This document shows positions 43,400-53,645 of a DNA stretch of 64,000 nt, in pieces. Numbering within the stretch: the stretch's first letter is position 1; every line of letters starts with the position of its first letter. Below the pieces are notes generated by a model. That model worked only from the letters and a program-made list of their open reading frames with translations, did not search any database and was not told the DNA's origin. Location: positions 52,728 to 116,727 of the forward strand of contig ONED01000001.1 in NCBI GenBank assembly GCA_900316755.1, in the 5' to 3' direction. This stretch comes from an uncultured Eubacteriales bacterium. Its GTDB lineage: Bacteria > Bacillota > Clostridia > Lachnospirales > Lachnospiraceae. A program made the position numbers and the translations under genes.

Positions 43400-45010
43400 T
43401 TATAGGCGTTTGTCGAATGGTACAAAATTTTTGCTGATGCTTTCTGCGGTACGAATACCATCCATCGCCGCAGAAGTAATTCCTCCCGCAAAGCCTGCAC
43501 CCTCTCCGCACGGATAAATCCCCGTTTTTTCAACCTGCATGGCATCATTCCGCGGGATTCGAATCGGGGAGGACGTCCGGCTTTCCACTCCCGACAAAAT
43601 GACATCCGGATTTGCAAAACCCTGTATTTGTCTGTCGAACGATTTTATTCCATCTTCAATGGATTTAGCGATTTCTTCCGGAAAAATTGCCCTTACATTC
43701 GCCAATTGATATGCGCCCTTTATCTGTGGTGTGATGGTTCCGAGTTTTTTCGTCACATGATTTTCACAAAAATCAGCAAACCGCTGTACCGGAACACAGC
43801 CTCCTCCGACTTCATATGCTTTTTTCTCCAGCATTCTCTGAAAATACATTCCCGCAAGGGGATGATCCGAGCCGAAATCTTCCGGTGTTACGGTTACAAT
43901 CACCGCACTGTTTGCATTTTTCCCATCACGGGCATGATAACTCATTCCGTTGATGGCAAGCATTCCCTCCTCTGACGATGCGTTCACTACATAGCCACCG
44001 GGACACATGCAAAAAGAGTACACGCCTCTTCCATTTTTCAGATTAGCAGTCACTTTGTAGGAGGCGTTTGGAAGTACATACGGCGGATGTTCGCCATACT
44101 GGGATGCATTGATTACAGCCTGTGGATGCTCCACCCGCACTCCTACCGCAAATGCTTTTGCACACATGGGAATCTGCTTCTTATACAACAATTCAAAGGT
44201 ATCCCGGGCACTGTGTCCAATGGCTAATATCAGATGCTTTGCCGGAATCGTCTTTTTCTCGCCCTCCTTAACAATGGTGATGGAGTTTAATTCTCCATGC
44301 TCCAGTTTAAAGTCCATCAGCCGGCTGTGAAAATGCACTTCGCCGCCCCACTGAATGATACGATTTCGCATATTACGGACCACATCCGTCAAGATATCCG
44401 TTCCAATATGCGGCTTCGCCTGATACAAAATTTCCTCAGGAGCTCCGTTTTCCACAAAGATTTCCAGCACTTTCCGATTGCGCCCATCCGCATCCTTCAC
44501 AAGTGTGTTTAATTTTCCGTCGGAAAAAGTCCCTGCACCGCCCTCTCCAAACTGTACATTGGAATCCGGTTTTAATACTCCGGTGGTCCAGAATGTCTCG
44601 ATATCAGCCGTCCGCTCCTCCACAGAAGCCCCTCTTTCATATACAACCGGGCAGAATCCATGCTCTGCCAGCAGATATGCACAAAAAAGACCCGCAGGTC
44701 CGCTTCCGATAATGACCGGACGATAATCGAGCCTTTTTGTGCCGGTCATCGGAAACTGATACAGCGTTTCCCCGGCAATACTGATTTGACTCCCTTTTTG
44801 TCTCTTTAGTATCTGTTTTTCGTTCTTCACTTCCACATCTACCGTATAAACATATTGTATCTGCGGCTTTTTCCTCGCATCAATGGACTGTTTCCGGATT
44901 TGAAAGCGCAAAATCTCCTGCTCCGGTATCCGCAGCGTTTTCGCAATCTTTTGCAGCAGTTCCTGTTCACTGTGATTTGGATGTAGTTTTAATTGTCCGA
45001 TTCGAATCAT
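43400..45010 (-). CDS. FAD-dependent dehydrogenase (COG2509 family)
   Basis: A 536-residue flavoprotein. Residues 1-80 form a small N-terminal domain (IRIGQLKLHPNHSEQELLQK); the FAD-binding motif VIIGSGPAGLFCAYLLAEHG is near residue 98; FGEGGAGTFSDGKLNTLVKD near residue 155 and CPGGYVVNASSEEGMLAINGM are family marks; GEGAGFAGGITSAAMDGI near the end closes the FAD site. Function is not known for this family. ATG 45010 has AGGA seven bases upstream; the in-frame reading to 45097 lies within the next gene. It overlaps that gene by 44 bases. Confidence 0.88.
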   Translation of the reverse strand: MIRIGQLKLHPNHSEQELLQKIAKTLRIPEQEILRFQIRKQSIDARKKPQIQYVYTVDVEVKNEKQILKRQKGSQISIAGETLYQFPMTGTKRLDYRPVIIGSGPAGLFCAYLLAEHGFCPVVYERGASVEERTADIETFWTTGVLKPDSNVQFGEGGAGTFSDGKLNTLVKDADGRNRKVLEIFVENGAPEEILYQAKPHIGTDILTDVVRNMRNRIIQWGGEVHFHSRLMDFKLEHGELNSITIVKEGEKKTIPAKHLILAIGHSARDTFELLYKKQIPMCAKAFAVGVRVEHPQAVINASQYGEHPPYVLPNASYKVTANLKNGRGVYSFCMCPGGYVVNASSEEGMLAINGMSYHARDGKNANSAVIVTVTPEDFGSDHPLAGMYFQRMLEKKAYEVGGGCVPVQRFADFCENHVTKKLGTITPQIKGAYQLANVRAIFPEEIAKSIEDGIKSFDRQIQGFANPDVILSGVESRTSSPIRIPRNDAMQVEKTGIYPCGEGAGFAGGITSAAMDGIRTAESISKNFVPFDKRL

Positions 45011-46241
45011 GTTCTGTTCCTTTCGCTGCATAGGTTCCGGCAAGATAACCTGTTGCCCATGCCCATTGCAGATTATAACCTCCGCAGATTCCGTCAATAT
45101 CCAGCAATTCCCCGGTCAGATAAAGGTCTTTCACATAGCGGGATTCCATTGTTTCGGCATGGATTTCCGTGGTTTTAACGCCGCCTGCACAAACCTGCGC
45201 CTGCGCAAATGTGTTCGTTCCCTCAATCTCCATCGGGAAATGACAAAAGCAAGTACACAGTTTTCTCCATTGAGTTTCCGATATCTCCAAAATACAAGTG
45301 TTTGCCGGAATGTTCGCTTCTTTCAAAAATATTCCTATGAGCTTTTTATGAAGCATTCCAAGCAGAAAATCCTCTGCACGTCTGTGTCCCAATCGCGCTC
45401 TTCGTTCTTCCAAAAACGAAAAAAGCGCTTCTTCCGTCATGGTTGGAAGGAAATTTATCCGGGCTGTCACCTTTCTCTTTTCGTAAAGTGCTTTTGCCGC
45501 ATAGCGGCTTACCTGAAAGACCGGAATTCCGGAGATTCCATAATCGGTAAGCTGCAGCTCTCCCGTATCGGATGCACACCATGTTCCATCCACAAAAAGA
45601 TGCACCGCCGCATTCACGCGCACACCGGAGATTTGTTTAAAATATGTCCCCCTGCAGCGCAGCTGTACCAAAGCCGGTACAACGGGCGAAATCGTATGTC
45701 CCATGGATTTTGCAAGTGCATATCCGCTTCCGTCGGAACCCAGAACCGGGGCTGCTTTTCCCCCGGTCGCCAGAATCACGGCATCACAGTGATACTCTGA
45801 CCGTTTTGTTCTTACGGAAAATCCATTCTTATGTTTCTCAATCAAACACACCGTCTCTCCCGTTACAACCTGCACCGACAACCTGTCCGCTTCTAAGCGA
45901 AGAGCATCTAAAATAGTGGATGCCTGATCGGAAATGGGATAAAGATATCCCTGACGGTTTTTTAAAATCACACCCAGCTTTTCAAAAAACTGTACCGTTT
46001 CCGGATAGCCAAAGCGTTCCAGCACTTTTGAAACAATGGAAACATCCTCTCCTCGAAAACAGTCCGCTCTCATGTCTGTATTTGTGACATTACATCTGCC
46101 GTTTCCGGTGGACAGTATCTTTTTTCCCACACGCTCTTTTTGTTCTAAAATCGTAACAGCGGCATTATTTTCTGCGGCCGAAATGGCTGCAGTCAGACCG
46201 GAAGCACCGCCTCCGACCACAATTACTTGTCTTGTCTTCAT
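44967..46241 (-). CDS. BaiN/HI0933-family flavoprotein
   Basis: A 424-residue NAD(P)/FAD-dependent oxidoreductase. The Rossmann motif VIVVGGGASGLTAAISAAEN is at residues 6-25, followed by GKKILSTGNGRCNVTNTDM; the FAD-closing GELLDIDGICGGYNLQWAWA is near residue 392. In gut clostridia BaiN-type enzymes take part in bile acid 7-dehydroxylation, but this gene has no bai neighbours, so no substrate is assigned. It overlaps the COG2509 gene by 44 bases, which suggests joint translation of two flavoproteins. Confidence 0.9.
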   Translation of the reverse strand: MKTRQVIVVGGGASGLTAAISAAENNAAVTILEQKERVGKKILSTGNGRCNVTNTDMRADCFRGEDVSIVSKVLERFGYPETVQFFEKLGVILKNRQGYLYPISDQASTILDALRLEADRLSVQVVTGETVCLIEKHKNGFSVRTKRSEYHCDAVILATGGKAAPVLGSDGSGYALAKSMGHTISPVVPALVQLRCRGTYFKQISGVRVNAAVHLFVDGTWCASDTGELQLTDYGISGIPVFQVSRYAAKALYEKRKVTARINFLPTMTEEALFSFLEERRARLGHRRAEDFLLGMLHKKLIGIFLKEANIPANTCILEISETQWRKLCTCFCHFPMEIEGTNTFAQAQVCAGGVKTTEIHAETMESRYVKDLYLTGELLDIDGICGGYNLQWAWATGYLAGTYAAKGTEHDSNRTIKTTSKSQ

Positions 46242-46282
46242 AGAAACTCCTCAATCCATACCTTCCTAATCGCATCCTGTTT

Positions 46283-47569
46283 TTAGGGAAGGGTTACAAT
46301 CCCCTTCTGCACCAGTTGTTCCAGTGACATTAAGATTCCCAGCTTTGCATGCTCCCATGTAAGCCCTCCCTGAAAATAGACTGCGTAAGGCGGCTTTATG
46401 GGTCCATCTGCACTCAGTTCAATGGAGGAGCCCTGTACGAACGCTCCTGCCGCCATAATCACATCACTGTCATATCCCGGCATGGCCCATGGTTCGGGAG
46501 AGACATAGCTGTCCACCGGTGCTGCCGCCTGAATGCCCTTGCAGAAAGCAATGACTCCTTCCGGAGAACCAAGTGTCACTGCCTGAATGATATCGTGACG
46601 GCTTTCCGTTCCGTTCGGAATTACCGGAAATCCCAGTCTTTCATACACGTTTGCCGCAAAAATTGCTCCTTTTAGTGCACCTGCAACCACCGTCGGAGCA
46701 AGGAAAAAGCCTTGAAAGAAAGACTGCATCACACCCAGAGATGCACCCACCTCTTTTCCAAGTCCCGGAGCCGTCAGCCGGTATGCACAATTTTCAATAT
46801 ATTCTTTTTTTCCGGCAATATAGCCGCCGATTGGTGCAAGACCGCCACCCGGATTTTTAATGAGAGACCCCACTATCATGTCTGCCCCCACATCACTGGG
46901 CTCTATGGTCTCTACAAATTCTCCATAGCAGTTATCCACCATACAGATTACATCCGGTTTGAGCTGTTTTACAAACGCAATCAGCTGCCCAATCTGCGTT
47001 ACAGAAAAACTGGGTCTGGTCTGATATCCTTTGGAGCGCTGAATTGTCACCAGTTTTGTTTTCTCCCCGACGGCCTCTTTTATTTTCTCATAGTCAAACG
47101 TGCCATCCTCTAATAAGTCCACCTGGCGGTATGAAATACCGTATTCGGCAAGGGAACCTTTTGATGCGCGGATTCCAATCACTTCTTCTAATGTATCATA
47201 GGGTTTTCCTACCGGAGAGAGTACCTCATCCTCCGGGCGTAAGTTTGCTCCAAGTGCCAGAGCCAGAGCATGGGTTCCACAGGTAATCTGCGGCCGTACC
47301 AGTGCAGATTCCGTATGGAAGGTTTTTGCATACACCTCCTCCAGTGTATCCCGCCCTTGGTCGCTGTAACCATATCCACTTGCATAATGGAAGCAGCCTT
47401 CGCTTACCCTGCTCTCCTGCATGGCATGGAGCACCTTCAGTTGATTATATTCTGCTACTTTATCAATGCTTTCAAATCGTTCTTTTAAGGTTGCCTCTAT
47501 TTCCTGTCCATAGGAATACACCTTCTCAGAAATTCCCAATTCTTTATACATCATTTGCATATCTAACAT
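46283..47569 (-). CDS. methionine gamma-lyase family / aluminium resistance PLP protein (PF06838)
   Basis: A 428-residue PLP enzyme-like protein. HTESALVRPQITCGTHALALAL near residue 87 splits around the cofactor-binding region; DVICMVDNCYGEFVE near residue 208 has the Asp that contacts the pyridine ring; and the Schiff-base Lys is in GSLIKNPGGGLAPIGGYIAG near residue 238. The family is related to cystathionine and methionine gamma-lyases; the true substrate is not established. ATG 47569 overlaps the miaA end by seven bases. Confidence 0.9.
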   Translation of the reverse strand: MLDMQMMYKELGISEKVYSYGQEIEATLKERFESIDKVAEYNQLKVLHAMQESRVSEGCFHYASGYGYSDQGRDTLEEVYAKTFHTESALVRPQITCGTHALALALGANLRPEDEVLSPVGKPYDTLEEVIGIRASKGSLAEYGISYRQVDLLEDGTFDYEKIKEAVGEKTKLVTIQRSKGYQTRPSFSVTQIGQLIAFVKQLKPDVICMVDNCYGEFVETIEPSDVGADMIVGSLIKNPGGGLAPIGGYIAGKKEYIENCAYRLTAPGLGKEVGASLGVMQSFFQGFFLAPTVVAGALKGAIFAANVYERLGFPVIPNGTESRHDIIQAVTLGSPEGVIAFCKGIQAAAPVDSYVSPEPWAMPGYDSDVIMAAGAFVQGSSIELSADGPIKPPYAVYFQGGLTWEHAKLGILMSLEQLVQKGIVTLP

Positions 47570-48516
47570 AGAATCTTTGTCCTTTCCCTGATATAAGATA
47601 ACATGACTTCTAATATTTTTTCCTCATCATAGTCATAATGTTCTTTTTCGATCCAAATCACGTCCCGCTCTCTTCGAAACCAGGTGAGCTGGCGTTTTGC
47701 AAAATGTCTGGTGTCCCGTTTTAAAATGGAAACTGCCTCTTCATAGGAATATTCCCCATTTAAGTAATTTAGCATTTCTTTATATCCCAGTCCCTGCATA
47801 GAAACCATATCCTTTGTATAACCTTTGTTTTTCAAGGCGGTTACTTCTTCAAGAAGCCCCATTTTCAGCATTTGGTCTACTCTTTTCTCAATCCGGTCAT
47901 ACAGCTTTTTCCGGTCATCATTTAACACAAAATAGCAGAATTCATAAGGAGATTCTTTTGCCCGCTCTGTTTCATTGTGTTCTGAAATTTTCTGCCCGGT
48001 CAGCCTATAAAACTCCAGCGCCCGGATAACGCGTTTCCGATTGTTTGCATGAATCTGCCCGGCAGATTCCGGGTCCACTTCCTTCAGCATTTCATGTAAA
48101 TATTCTGCGCCACGCTCCTTTGCAAGTGCTTCTAATTCCTCCCGATACCCGGTGTCCTCTTCATTTTCCGTAAAATCGATATCATAAAGAAGCGCCTGAA
48201 TATAAAATCCGGTTCCTCCCACCACAATGGGAATCTTTCCTTTTGCATAGATTTCTGCCATTGCCTGTTTGGCCATCTGCTGAAACCGGACCACATGAAA
48301 TTCACAAGAAGGCTCCAGTACATCCACAAGATAATGCTGAATCCCTTTCATTTCCTCCGGGCGAATCTTTGCGGAGCCAATATCCATTCCCTTATATACC
48401 TGCATGGAATCCGCCGAGATAATCTCTCCGCCGATTGCTTTTGCAAGTCCAATGGACGCCTTTGTTTTTCCGACTGCAGTAGGTCCCGTCAAAATAATCA
48501 ATGGTTTCTTTTTCAT
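47563..48516 (-). CDS. miaA: tRNA dimethylallyltransferase
   Basis: Adds an isopentenyl group to A37 of tRNAs that read UNN codons; MiaB, encoded 5 kb away in this window, then thiomethylates it. The 317-residue protein has LIILTGPTAVGKTKASIGLA at the start, ISADSMQVYKGMDIGSAK near residue 40, and VGGTGFYIQALLYDIDF near residue 103. ATG 48516 gives the usual opening; a GTG at 48531 sits inside its own AGGAG site and is rejected, though that site is 14 bases from the ATG. Confidence 0.96.
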   Translation of the reverse strand: MKKKPLIILTGPTAVGKTKASIGLAKAIGGEIISADSMQVYKGMDIGSAKIRPEEMKGIQHYLVDVLEPSCEFHVVRFQQMAKQAMAEIYAKGKIPIVVGGTGFYIQALLYDIDFTENEEDTGYREELEALAKERGAEYLHEMLKEVDPESAGQIHANNRKRVIRALEFYRLTGQKISEHNETERAKESPYEFCYFVLNDDRKKLYDRIEKRVDQMLKMGLLEEVTALKNKGYTKDMVSMQGLGYKEMLNYLNGEYSYEEAVSILKRDTRHFAKRQLTWFRRERDVIWIEKEHYDYDEEKILEVMLSYIRERTKILC

Positions 48517-48533
48517 GCCGCTATCTAACACTC

Positions 48534-50414
48534 CTAAATAATTCGCTTAAATTTCTTTTCCAATTCTCGTTTTGTCATAGAAATAATGGTCGGTCTTCCA
48601 TGTGGGCAGTGATATGGATTTTCCAGCTTCAAAAGGTCGTCAATCAAAACCTCTGCCTCTTGTCGGGACAACCGGGAATTTCCCTTCACTGCGGCCTTGC
48701 AGGACATCGACGCCACTTTCTCTGCAATTAAATCCGGAGTAACCGCCGATTGCAGGCCTTCCGTCAGGTTATCCAGCATTTCCATCAGCAGTTCATTCTT
48801 CGCAATGTGAAACAGATTATCCGGCACGGCTCGGACCGCGTAAGAAGAACCGCCAAACGGCTCTATCTCAAATCCAATATTTGTAAAATGCTCCATGTAG
48901 GTATTTAACGCTTCCTCCTCCTGCATGGTCAGATGAAGAACCAGAGGCGGGCTAAGAAGCTGCGACGTATATTCTCTGGTTTTCATACTGTTTAGCGTTT
49001 TTTCATACAGTACCCGCTCATGTGCCGCATGCTGGTCAATAATATATAATTGCTCATGAAATTCCACCAGCCAGTAGGTATCAAACAATTGACCGATAAT
49101 CCGGTGTTCTTTTACCGCTTCCTTTGTAAGTAGTTTTTCATCGAATAAATTGAGCTGCTCCGGAGCCTTTTGCTGCGACTTTCCATAATTCACCGTCTCC
49201 CGGATACGGTCTGTCTGTTCTTTTTCCCGGTGGATACCGGAAATGTTTTTCACCTCTGCCTGCGAATTTTGATTGTGGTACGAAGTCACCCGCTCCCGCA
49301 TCCTCTGCATAAAATAATCAAGATTTTTTTCGCCTGCCGGCATAGCTTTGGCTTTCTGTCCTTCATCAGGCATTTGGGAAAGAAACGGTCGTTCCGCTTT
49401 CGGAAGCTCCACCCTGGGTATCAGTTCTTTCTCACGGAATGCCTCTTTCACAGCCTCATACACAAAATTATAGACTCTCTGCTGATTGTCAAAGCGCAGT
49501 TCCATTTTTGTCGGATGCACATTCACATCAATATCAGAGCCATCCATTACAAAATGAAGCACGGTAAAAGGATATTTATGCTGCATCATAAAATCCTGAT
49601 ATCCATCCTCCAGCGCTTTTGCGATAATATTGCTCTTCACATAACGCCCGTTGATAAAATAATTCTCATAGTTGCGGTTTCCCCTGGAAATCAGTGGTTT
49701 CCCAAGATACCCTGTTACCTTGATTCCGGAAGAAATGGTCTCCACTTCCTGCAGATTTGCAGCAATCTCCCGCCCGAATACATGATAAATCGTATCCTTT
49801 AGCCGCCCGTTTCCGGAGGTGTGAAGCTTGGTCTGTCCATTGTTTATAAATTCAAATGACACTTCCGGATGAGAGAGCGCAAGGCGTATCATCAGCTCAT
49901 TGACATGACCTGCCTCCGTCATGGCTGTTTTTAAAAACTTTCGCCGCGCCGGTGTATTATAAAAAATATTGCGGATAAAAAAGGTAGAACCATCTCTGGC
50001 TCCTGTTTCCTCTATGCCTTTTTCTATCCCGCCTTCAATCCGATAACGGGTTCCAAAAAGCGAATCCTTCTGTTTGGTAATAAGCTCCACCTGTGAAATG
50101 GCTGCAATGCTCGACAATGCCTCACCGCGAAATCCCAGTGTTGCAACGGTTGACAGGTCTTCTACCGAACGAATTTTACTGGTAGAATGCCGCAAAAATG
50201 CCAGTGCAACTTCCTTGTTCGGAATTCCGCAGCCATTGTCTGTAATCCGGATAAACGAAATCCCGCCCTCCTTAATCTCCACAGTTACCGCAGTCGCACC
50301 TGCGTCAATGGCATTTTCCACCATCTCTTTTACAATGGAGGCGGGGCGTTCAATCACCTCGCCTGCCGCAATCTTATCCACTGTAACCTGATCTAAAACT
50401 TGAATCTGTGCCAT
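48534..50414 (-). CDS. mutL: DNA mismatch repair protein MutL
   Basis: Links mismatch recognition by MutS to strand removal. The 626-residue protein has the GHKL ATPase (ENAIDAGATAVTVEIKEGGI, ITDNGCGIPNKEV, LGFRGEALSSIAAISQVEL) and a C-terminal endonuclease domain with IIDQHAAHERVLYEKTL near residue 446 and the zinc-region CPHGRPTIISMTK near residue 603. The DQHAxxERxxxE motif predicts a self-nicking MutL, as in bacteria that lack MutH. AAAGGAG lies upstream. It follows mutS after 15 bases. Confidence 0.97.
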   Translation of the reverse strand: MAQIQVLDQVTVDKIAAGEVIERPASIVKEMVENAIDAGATAVTVEIKEGGISFIRITDNGCGIPNKEVALAFLRHSTSKIRSVEDLSTVATLGFRGEALSSIAAISQVELITKQKDSLFGTRYRIEGGIEKGIEETGARDGSTFFIRNIFYNTPARRKFLKTAMTEAGHVNELMIRLALSHPEVSFEFINNGQTKLHTSGNGRLKDTIYHVFGREIAANLQEVETISSGIKVTGYLGKPLISRGNRNYENYFINGRYVKSNIIAKALEDGYQDFMMQHKYPFTVLHFVMDGSDIDVNVHPTKMELRFDNQQRVYNFVYEAVKEAFREKELIPRVELPKAERPFLSQMPDEGQKAKAMPAGEKNLDYFMQRMRERVTSYHNQNSQAEVKNISGIHREKEQTDRIRETVNYGKSQQKAPEQLNLFDEKLLTKEAVKEHRIIGQLFDTYWLVEFHEQLYIIDQHAAHERVLYEKTLNSMKTREYTSQLLSPPLVLHLTMQEEEALNTYMEHFTNIGFEIEPFGGSSYAVRAVPDNLFHIAKNELLMEMLDNLTEGLQSAVTPDLIAEKVASMSCKAAVKGNSRLSRQEAEVLIDDLLKLENPYHCPHGRPTIISMTKRELEKKFKRII

Positions 50415-50429
50415 ATTTCTCCTTTGGTC

Positions 50430-53075
50430 CTACCATCTGTTTTTTAATTTGTTCTGTAACCGGTAAATGGTGTTTAACGCATCCATCGGTGTCAAATGGG
50501 CGACATCAATCTGCTTTAATTCTTCCAGAACATCATCATCCTTCACCGTATCAAAAAGGGAAATCTGTGCCAAATCCACTTCATCATATTTTTTTACCCT
50601 TTTCACCGGTTCCTGGGACTGTACCGAAATATCCCGGATTCTGGTGGTAATGTCTGCATCTATCAATTCATTTACAATCTCTTTTGCTCTTTGGATGACA
50701 CTATCCGGTACTCCTGCAAGCTTTGCCACCTGAATTCCATAGCTTTTATCAGCACCGCCTTTTACGATTTTGCGCAGGAACACGATATCATCCCCCTGCT
50801 CTTTCACGGCAATACAGTAATTATTCACACTGTCAAGCTTCCCTTCCAGCTCCGTCAGCTCATGGTAATGGGTTGCAAACAGCGTTTTTGCTCCCAGAAG
50901 ACGCTTGTTGCTAATATGTTCTACCACTGCCCATGCAATACTGAGCCCGTCAAAGGTACTGGTTCCGCGCCCGATTTCATCCAAAATCAAAAGACTTTTT
51001 CCGGTTGCATTCCGCAGAATGTTTGCCACCTCCGTCATCTCTACCATAAAGGTACTCTGTCCGGAAGCCAAATCATCCGAAGCACCTACTCTTGTGAAAA
51101 TACGGTCTACGATTCCGATATTGGCACTGTCTGCGGGCACAAAAGAGCCTATCTGCGCTAGAAGAACAATCAATGCCGTCTGACGCATATAAGTAGATTT
51201 TCCTGCCATATTCGGTCCCGTAATAATGGAAATACGGTTCTTTTTATCATCCAGATAAGTATCATTGGAAATAAACATCTCATTGGGAATCATTTTTTCC
51301 ACCACCGGATGACGTCCATTTTTAATATCAATGACTCCTTTTTCATTCATGCTTGGCTTCACATAATTATTGCGTTCCGCAACATAAGCAAGGGACGCAA
51401 ATACATCCAGCCGGGCAACTGCTTTCGCTGTCTGCTGAATCCGTGCAACCTCGCTTGCAATGCTTTCCCGCACTTCGCAGTACAATTCATATTCCAACGC
51501 ATACAATTTATCCTCAGCACCCAGAATCATGTCTTCCAATTCTTTCAATTCCGGCGTAATAAACCGTTCCGCATTGGACAAGGTCTGCTTTCTGGTATAG
51601 TAATCCGGAACCAGATCCTTGTATGAGTTTGTCACTTCCAGATAATATCCGAATACTTTGTTATATTTGATCCGAAGATTCTTAATTCCTGTTTTTTCCC
51701 GCTCGGATTCCTCCAACCGGGCGAGCCATGTTTTTCCTTCTGTCTTTGCATTGCGCAGCTTGTCCACTTCTTCACTGTATCCGGTTTTGATAATCCCCCC
51801 CTCTTTCATGGCGAGCGGCGGGTCATCCTCAATGGCATTTTCAATCAAGGCGCAGAGATGTTCCAGAGAATCCAGTTCTTCGTCAAGTCTTCTTAAAAGA
51901 GATGCATTTAAATCTCCCAAAATACATTTGATTGGCGGAAGCATCTTTAAAGAGCTCTTAAAAGCAATCAAATCCCTTGGATTGGCGGACTGGTATGTAA
52001 TCCTGCTAATCAGACGTTCCAAATCGTAGACCGGAGTCAGATATTCCCGGAGTTCCTCTCTGGTAATCGCATTCTGTTTTAACTCCTCCACCGCTTCCAG
52101 ACGTTTTTCAATTTCTTCCCTGTCTATCAAAGGTTGTTCTACAAAACTGCGGAGTGTCCGGGCGCCCATAGCTGTCTTCGTCTTATCCAATACCCAGAGA
52201 AGGGAGCCCCTCTTTTGCTTTTCCCGTAAGGTCTCACAGAGCTCCAGATTTCTTCTGGTAGAGCTGTCAAGCAGCATATATTTCCCGGTCGTATATCCCT
52301 TAATCCCGCTCAAATGAGCAAGCGAATTCTTTTGTGTCTCGTATAAATATTGGAGAAGTGCTCCCGCTGCAATCAGGCCACAATTATAATCCCCTAACCC
52401 TAACGCTTCCATGCTTGCTACATGAAAATGCTCTTTTAAGACTCTTTCGCAGGAATCATCATCAAAATACCAGGAATCCAATGCATAAATCGTAATCCCG
52501 AATCGATGCTTTAGCTCCTCCAAATCCATTCCGCTCACGAAAAGGGGTTCATTACAGATAATTTCCGATGGCTCGTATTTGGCAATCTCATCAATCAGCT
52601 TTCTCTCCGTGTCCAGTTCTGTGACGAAATAGTCCCCTGTCGTCACGTCTGCAACAGAGAGTCCAAAGTGGTCTCCGATATAGACGATACACATGATATA
52701 ATTATTTTTCGATGCATCCAATGCCTGTGTATTTAGGTTCGTCCCAGGAGTGACGATACGCACGACTTCCCGTTTCACAATGCCCTTTGCAAGCTTCGGG
52801 TCTTCCACCTGCTCACAGATTGCCACCTTATACCCTTTCTGCACCAGACGGTTTAAATAGCTGTCCACAGCATGGTAAGGCACGCCGCACATGGGTGCCC
52901 GCTCTTCCAGTCCACAATTTTTTCCGGTCAGGGTGATTTCCAATTCCCGGCTTGCCGTAATTGCATCGTCAAAAAACATTTCATAAAAATCACCCAGTCT
53001 ATAAAATAAGATGCAGTCCTTATATTGCTCTTTTGTCTCCATATACTGCTGCATCATAGGGGTTAATTCTGCCAC
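50430..53075 (-). CDS. mutS: DNA mismatch repair protein MutS
   Basis: Recognises mispaired bases. The 881-residue protein has the mismatch-binding FYRLGDFYEMFFDDA near residue 25 (Phe and Glu of the FxE motif), the ATPase Walker A ITGPNMAGKSTYMRQTALI near residue 620, SFMVEMTEVANILRNAT-like sequence and LILDEIGRGTSTFDGLSIAW near 700. It uses a GTG start at 53075 with AAGGAG seven bases before it. It forms the mutS-mutL-miaA unit on the minus strand. Confidence 0.97.
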   Translation of the reverse strand: MAELTPMMQQYMETKEQYKDCILFYRLGDFYEMFFDDAITASRELEITLTGKNCGLEERAPMCGVPYHAVDSYLNRLVQKGYKVAICEQVEDPKLAKGIVKREVVRIVTPGTNLNTQALDASKNNYIMCIVYIGDHFGLSVADVTTGDYFVTELDTERKLIDEIAKYEPSEIICNEPLFVSGMDLEELKHRFGITIYALDSWYFDDDSCERVLKEHFHVASMEALGLGDYNCGLIAAGALLQYLYETQKNSLAHLSGIKGYTTGKYMLLDSSTRRNLELCETLREKQKRGSLLWVLDKTKTAMGARTLRSFVEQPLIDREEIEKRLEAVEELKQNAITREELREYLTPVYDLERLISRITYQSANPRDLIAFKSSLKMLPPIKCILGDLNASLLRRLDEELDSLEHLCALIENAIEDDPPLAMKEGGIIKTGYSEEVDKLRNAKTEGKTWLARLEESEREKTGIKNLRIKYNKVFGYYLEVTNSYKDLVPDYYTRKQTLSNAERFITPELKELEDMILGAEDKLYALEYELYCEVRESIASEVARIQQTAKAVARLDVFASLAYVAERNNYVKPSMNEKGVIDIKNGRHPVVEKMIPNEMFISNDTYLDDKKNRISIITGPNMAGKSTYMRQTALIVLLAQIGSFVPADSANIGIVDRIFTRVGASDDLASGQSTFMVEMTEVANILRNATGKSLLILDEIGRGTSTFDGLSIAWAVVEHISNKRLLGAKTLFATHYHELTELEGKLDSVNNYCIAVKEQGDDIVFLRKIVKGGADKSYGIQVAKLAGVPDSVIQRAKEIVNELIDADITTRIRDISVQSQEPVKRVKKYDEVDLAQISLFDTVKDDDVLEELKQIDVAHLTPMDALNTIYRLQNKLKNRW

Positions 53076-53155
53076 GTTCTTTCTCCTTATCTACAGTTTC
53101 CATTTATACAGAGTAAAGTATAGACCAATTTGCGAAAAAATACAAACATTCTTTC

Positions 53156-53578
53156 CTATAAAACGTGATAATTTGGTTTTTTCTCCCCAAACAACCAGTG
53201 CATCAGGTTTCCGCTGAGTATAATGCCGATAACGGCAAATCCGGAAAAGATAACAGCAAATGGCAGACAAATCTGCCCGAACAAATGAAAAGGCTCGTCA
53301 CTGTAATCCCAAACGCCCCATCCAAGCCATTTATTTACAATGATTCCGGTGATAAATTCGCATGAAACCACAAAAATGGTGCACCGGATGACCTGTACCC
53401 ACATTGGATCGCTCCATTCCGTTTTACTTCCCTGTAACCAGAAAAACAACAGGCAGATTCCGCCGAGCAAAAACATGCTCCAGTGGGAAAATCCGCGGAA
53501 CATAAGTTCAATGGAATAATACAGAGTTCCTCCGAGAGCCCATAAAAACAAGTATTCACTCAATTTTTTCATTAGCAT
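53156..53578 (-). CDS. small PF06541-like membrane protein
   Basis: A 140-residue membrane protein with four hydrophobic segments. GGTLYYSIELMFRGFSHWSM, IRCTIFVVSCEFITGIIVN and GWGVWDYSDEPFHLFGQICL resemble one unit of the putative ABC permease family PF06541, whose tandem form is encoded at 23,724-25,019. GGGAGGG precedes ATG 53578. It sits alone between mutS and miaB; the function is unknown. Confidence 0.7.
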   Translation of the reverse strand: MLMKKLSEYLFLWALGGTLYYSIELMFRGFSHWSMFLLGGICLLFFWLQGSKTEWSDPMWVQVIRCTIFVVSCEFITGIIVNKWLGWGVWDYSDEPFHLFGQICLPFAVIFSGFAVIGIILSGNLMHWLFGEKKPNYHVL

Positions 53579-53645
53579 AAAAAACGCCCTCCCTATGAAT
53601 CTACTACATAGTTTGGACGTTCCTTTTTGAAAATATAAATGGAAT

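Noticed and set aside
45009-45800. 263-residue open frame on the + strand inside the BaiN-like gene
   Set aside because: Shadow of a confidently identified flavoprotein gene, with a composition unlike real proteins here.
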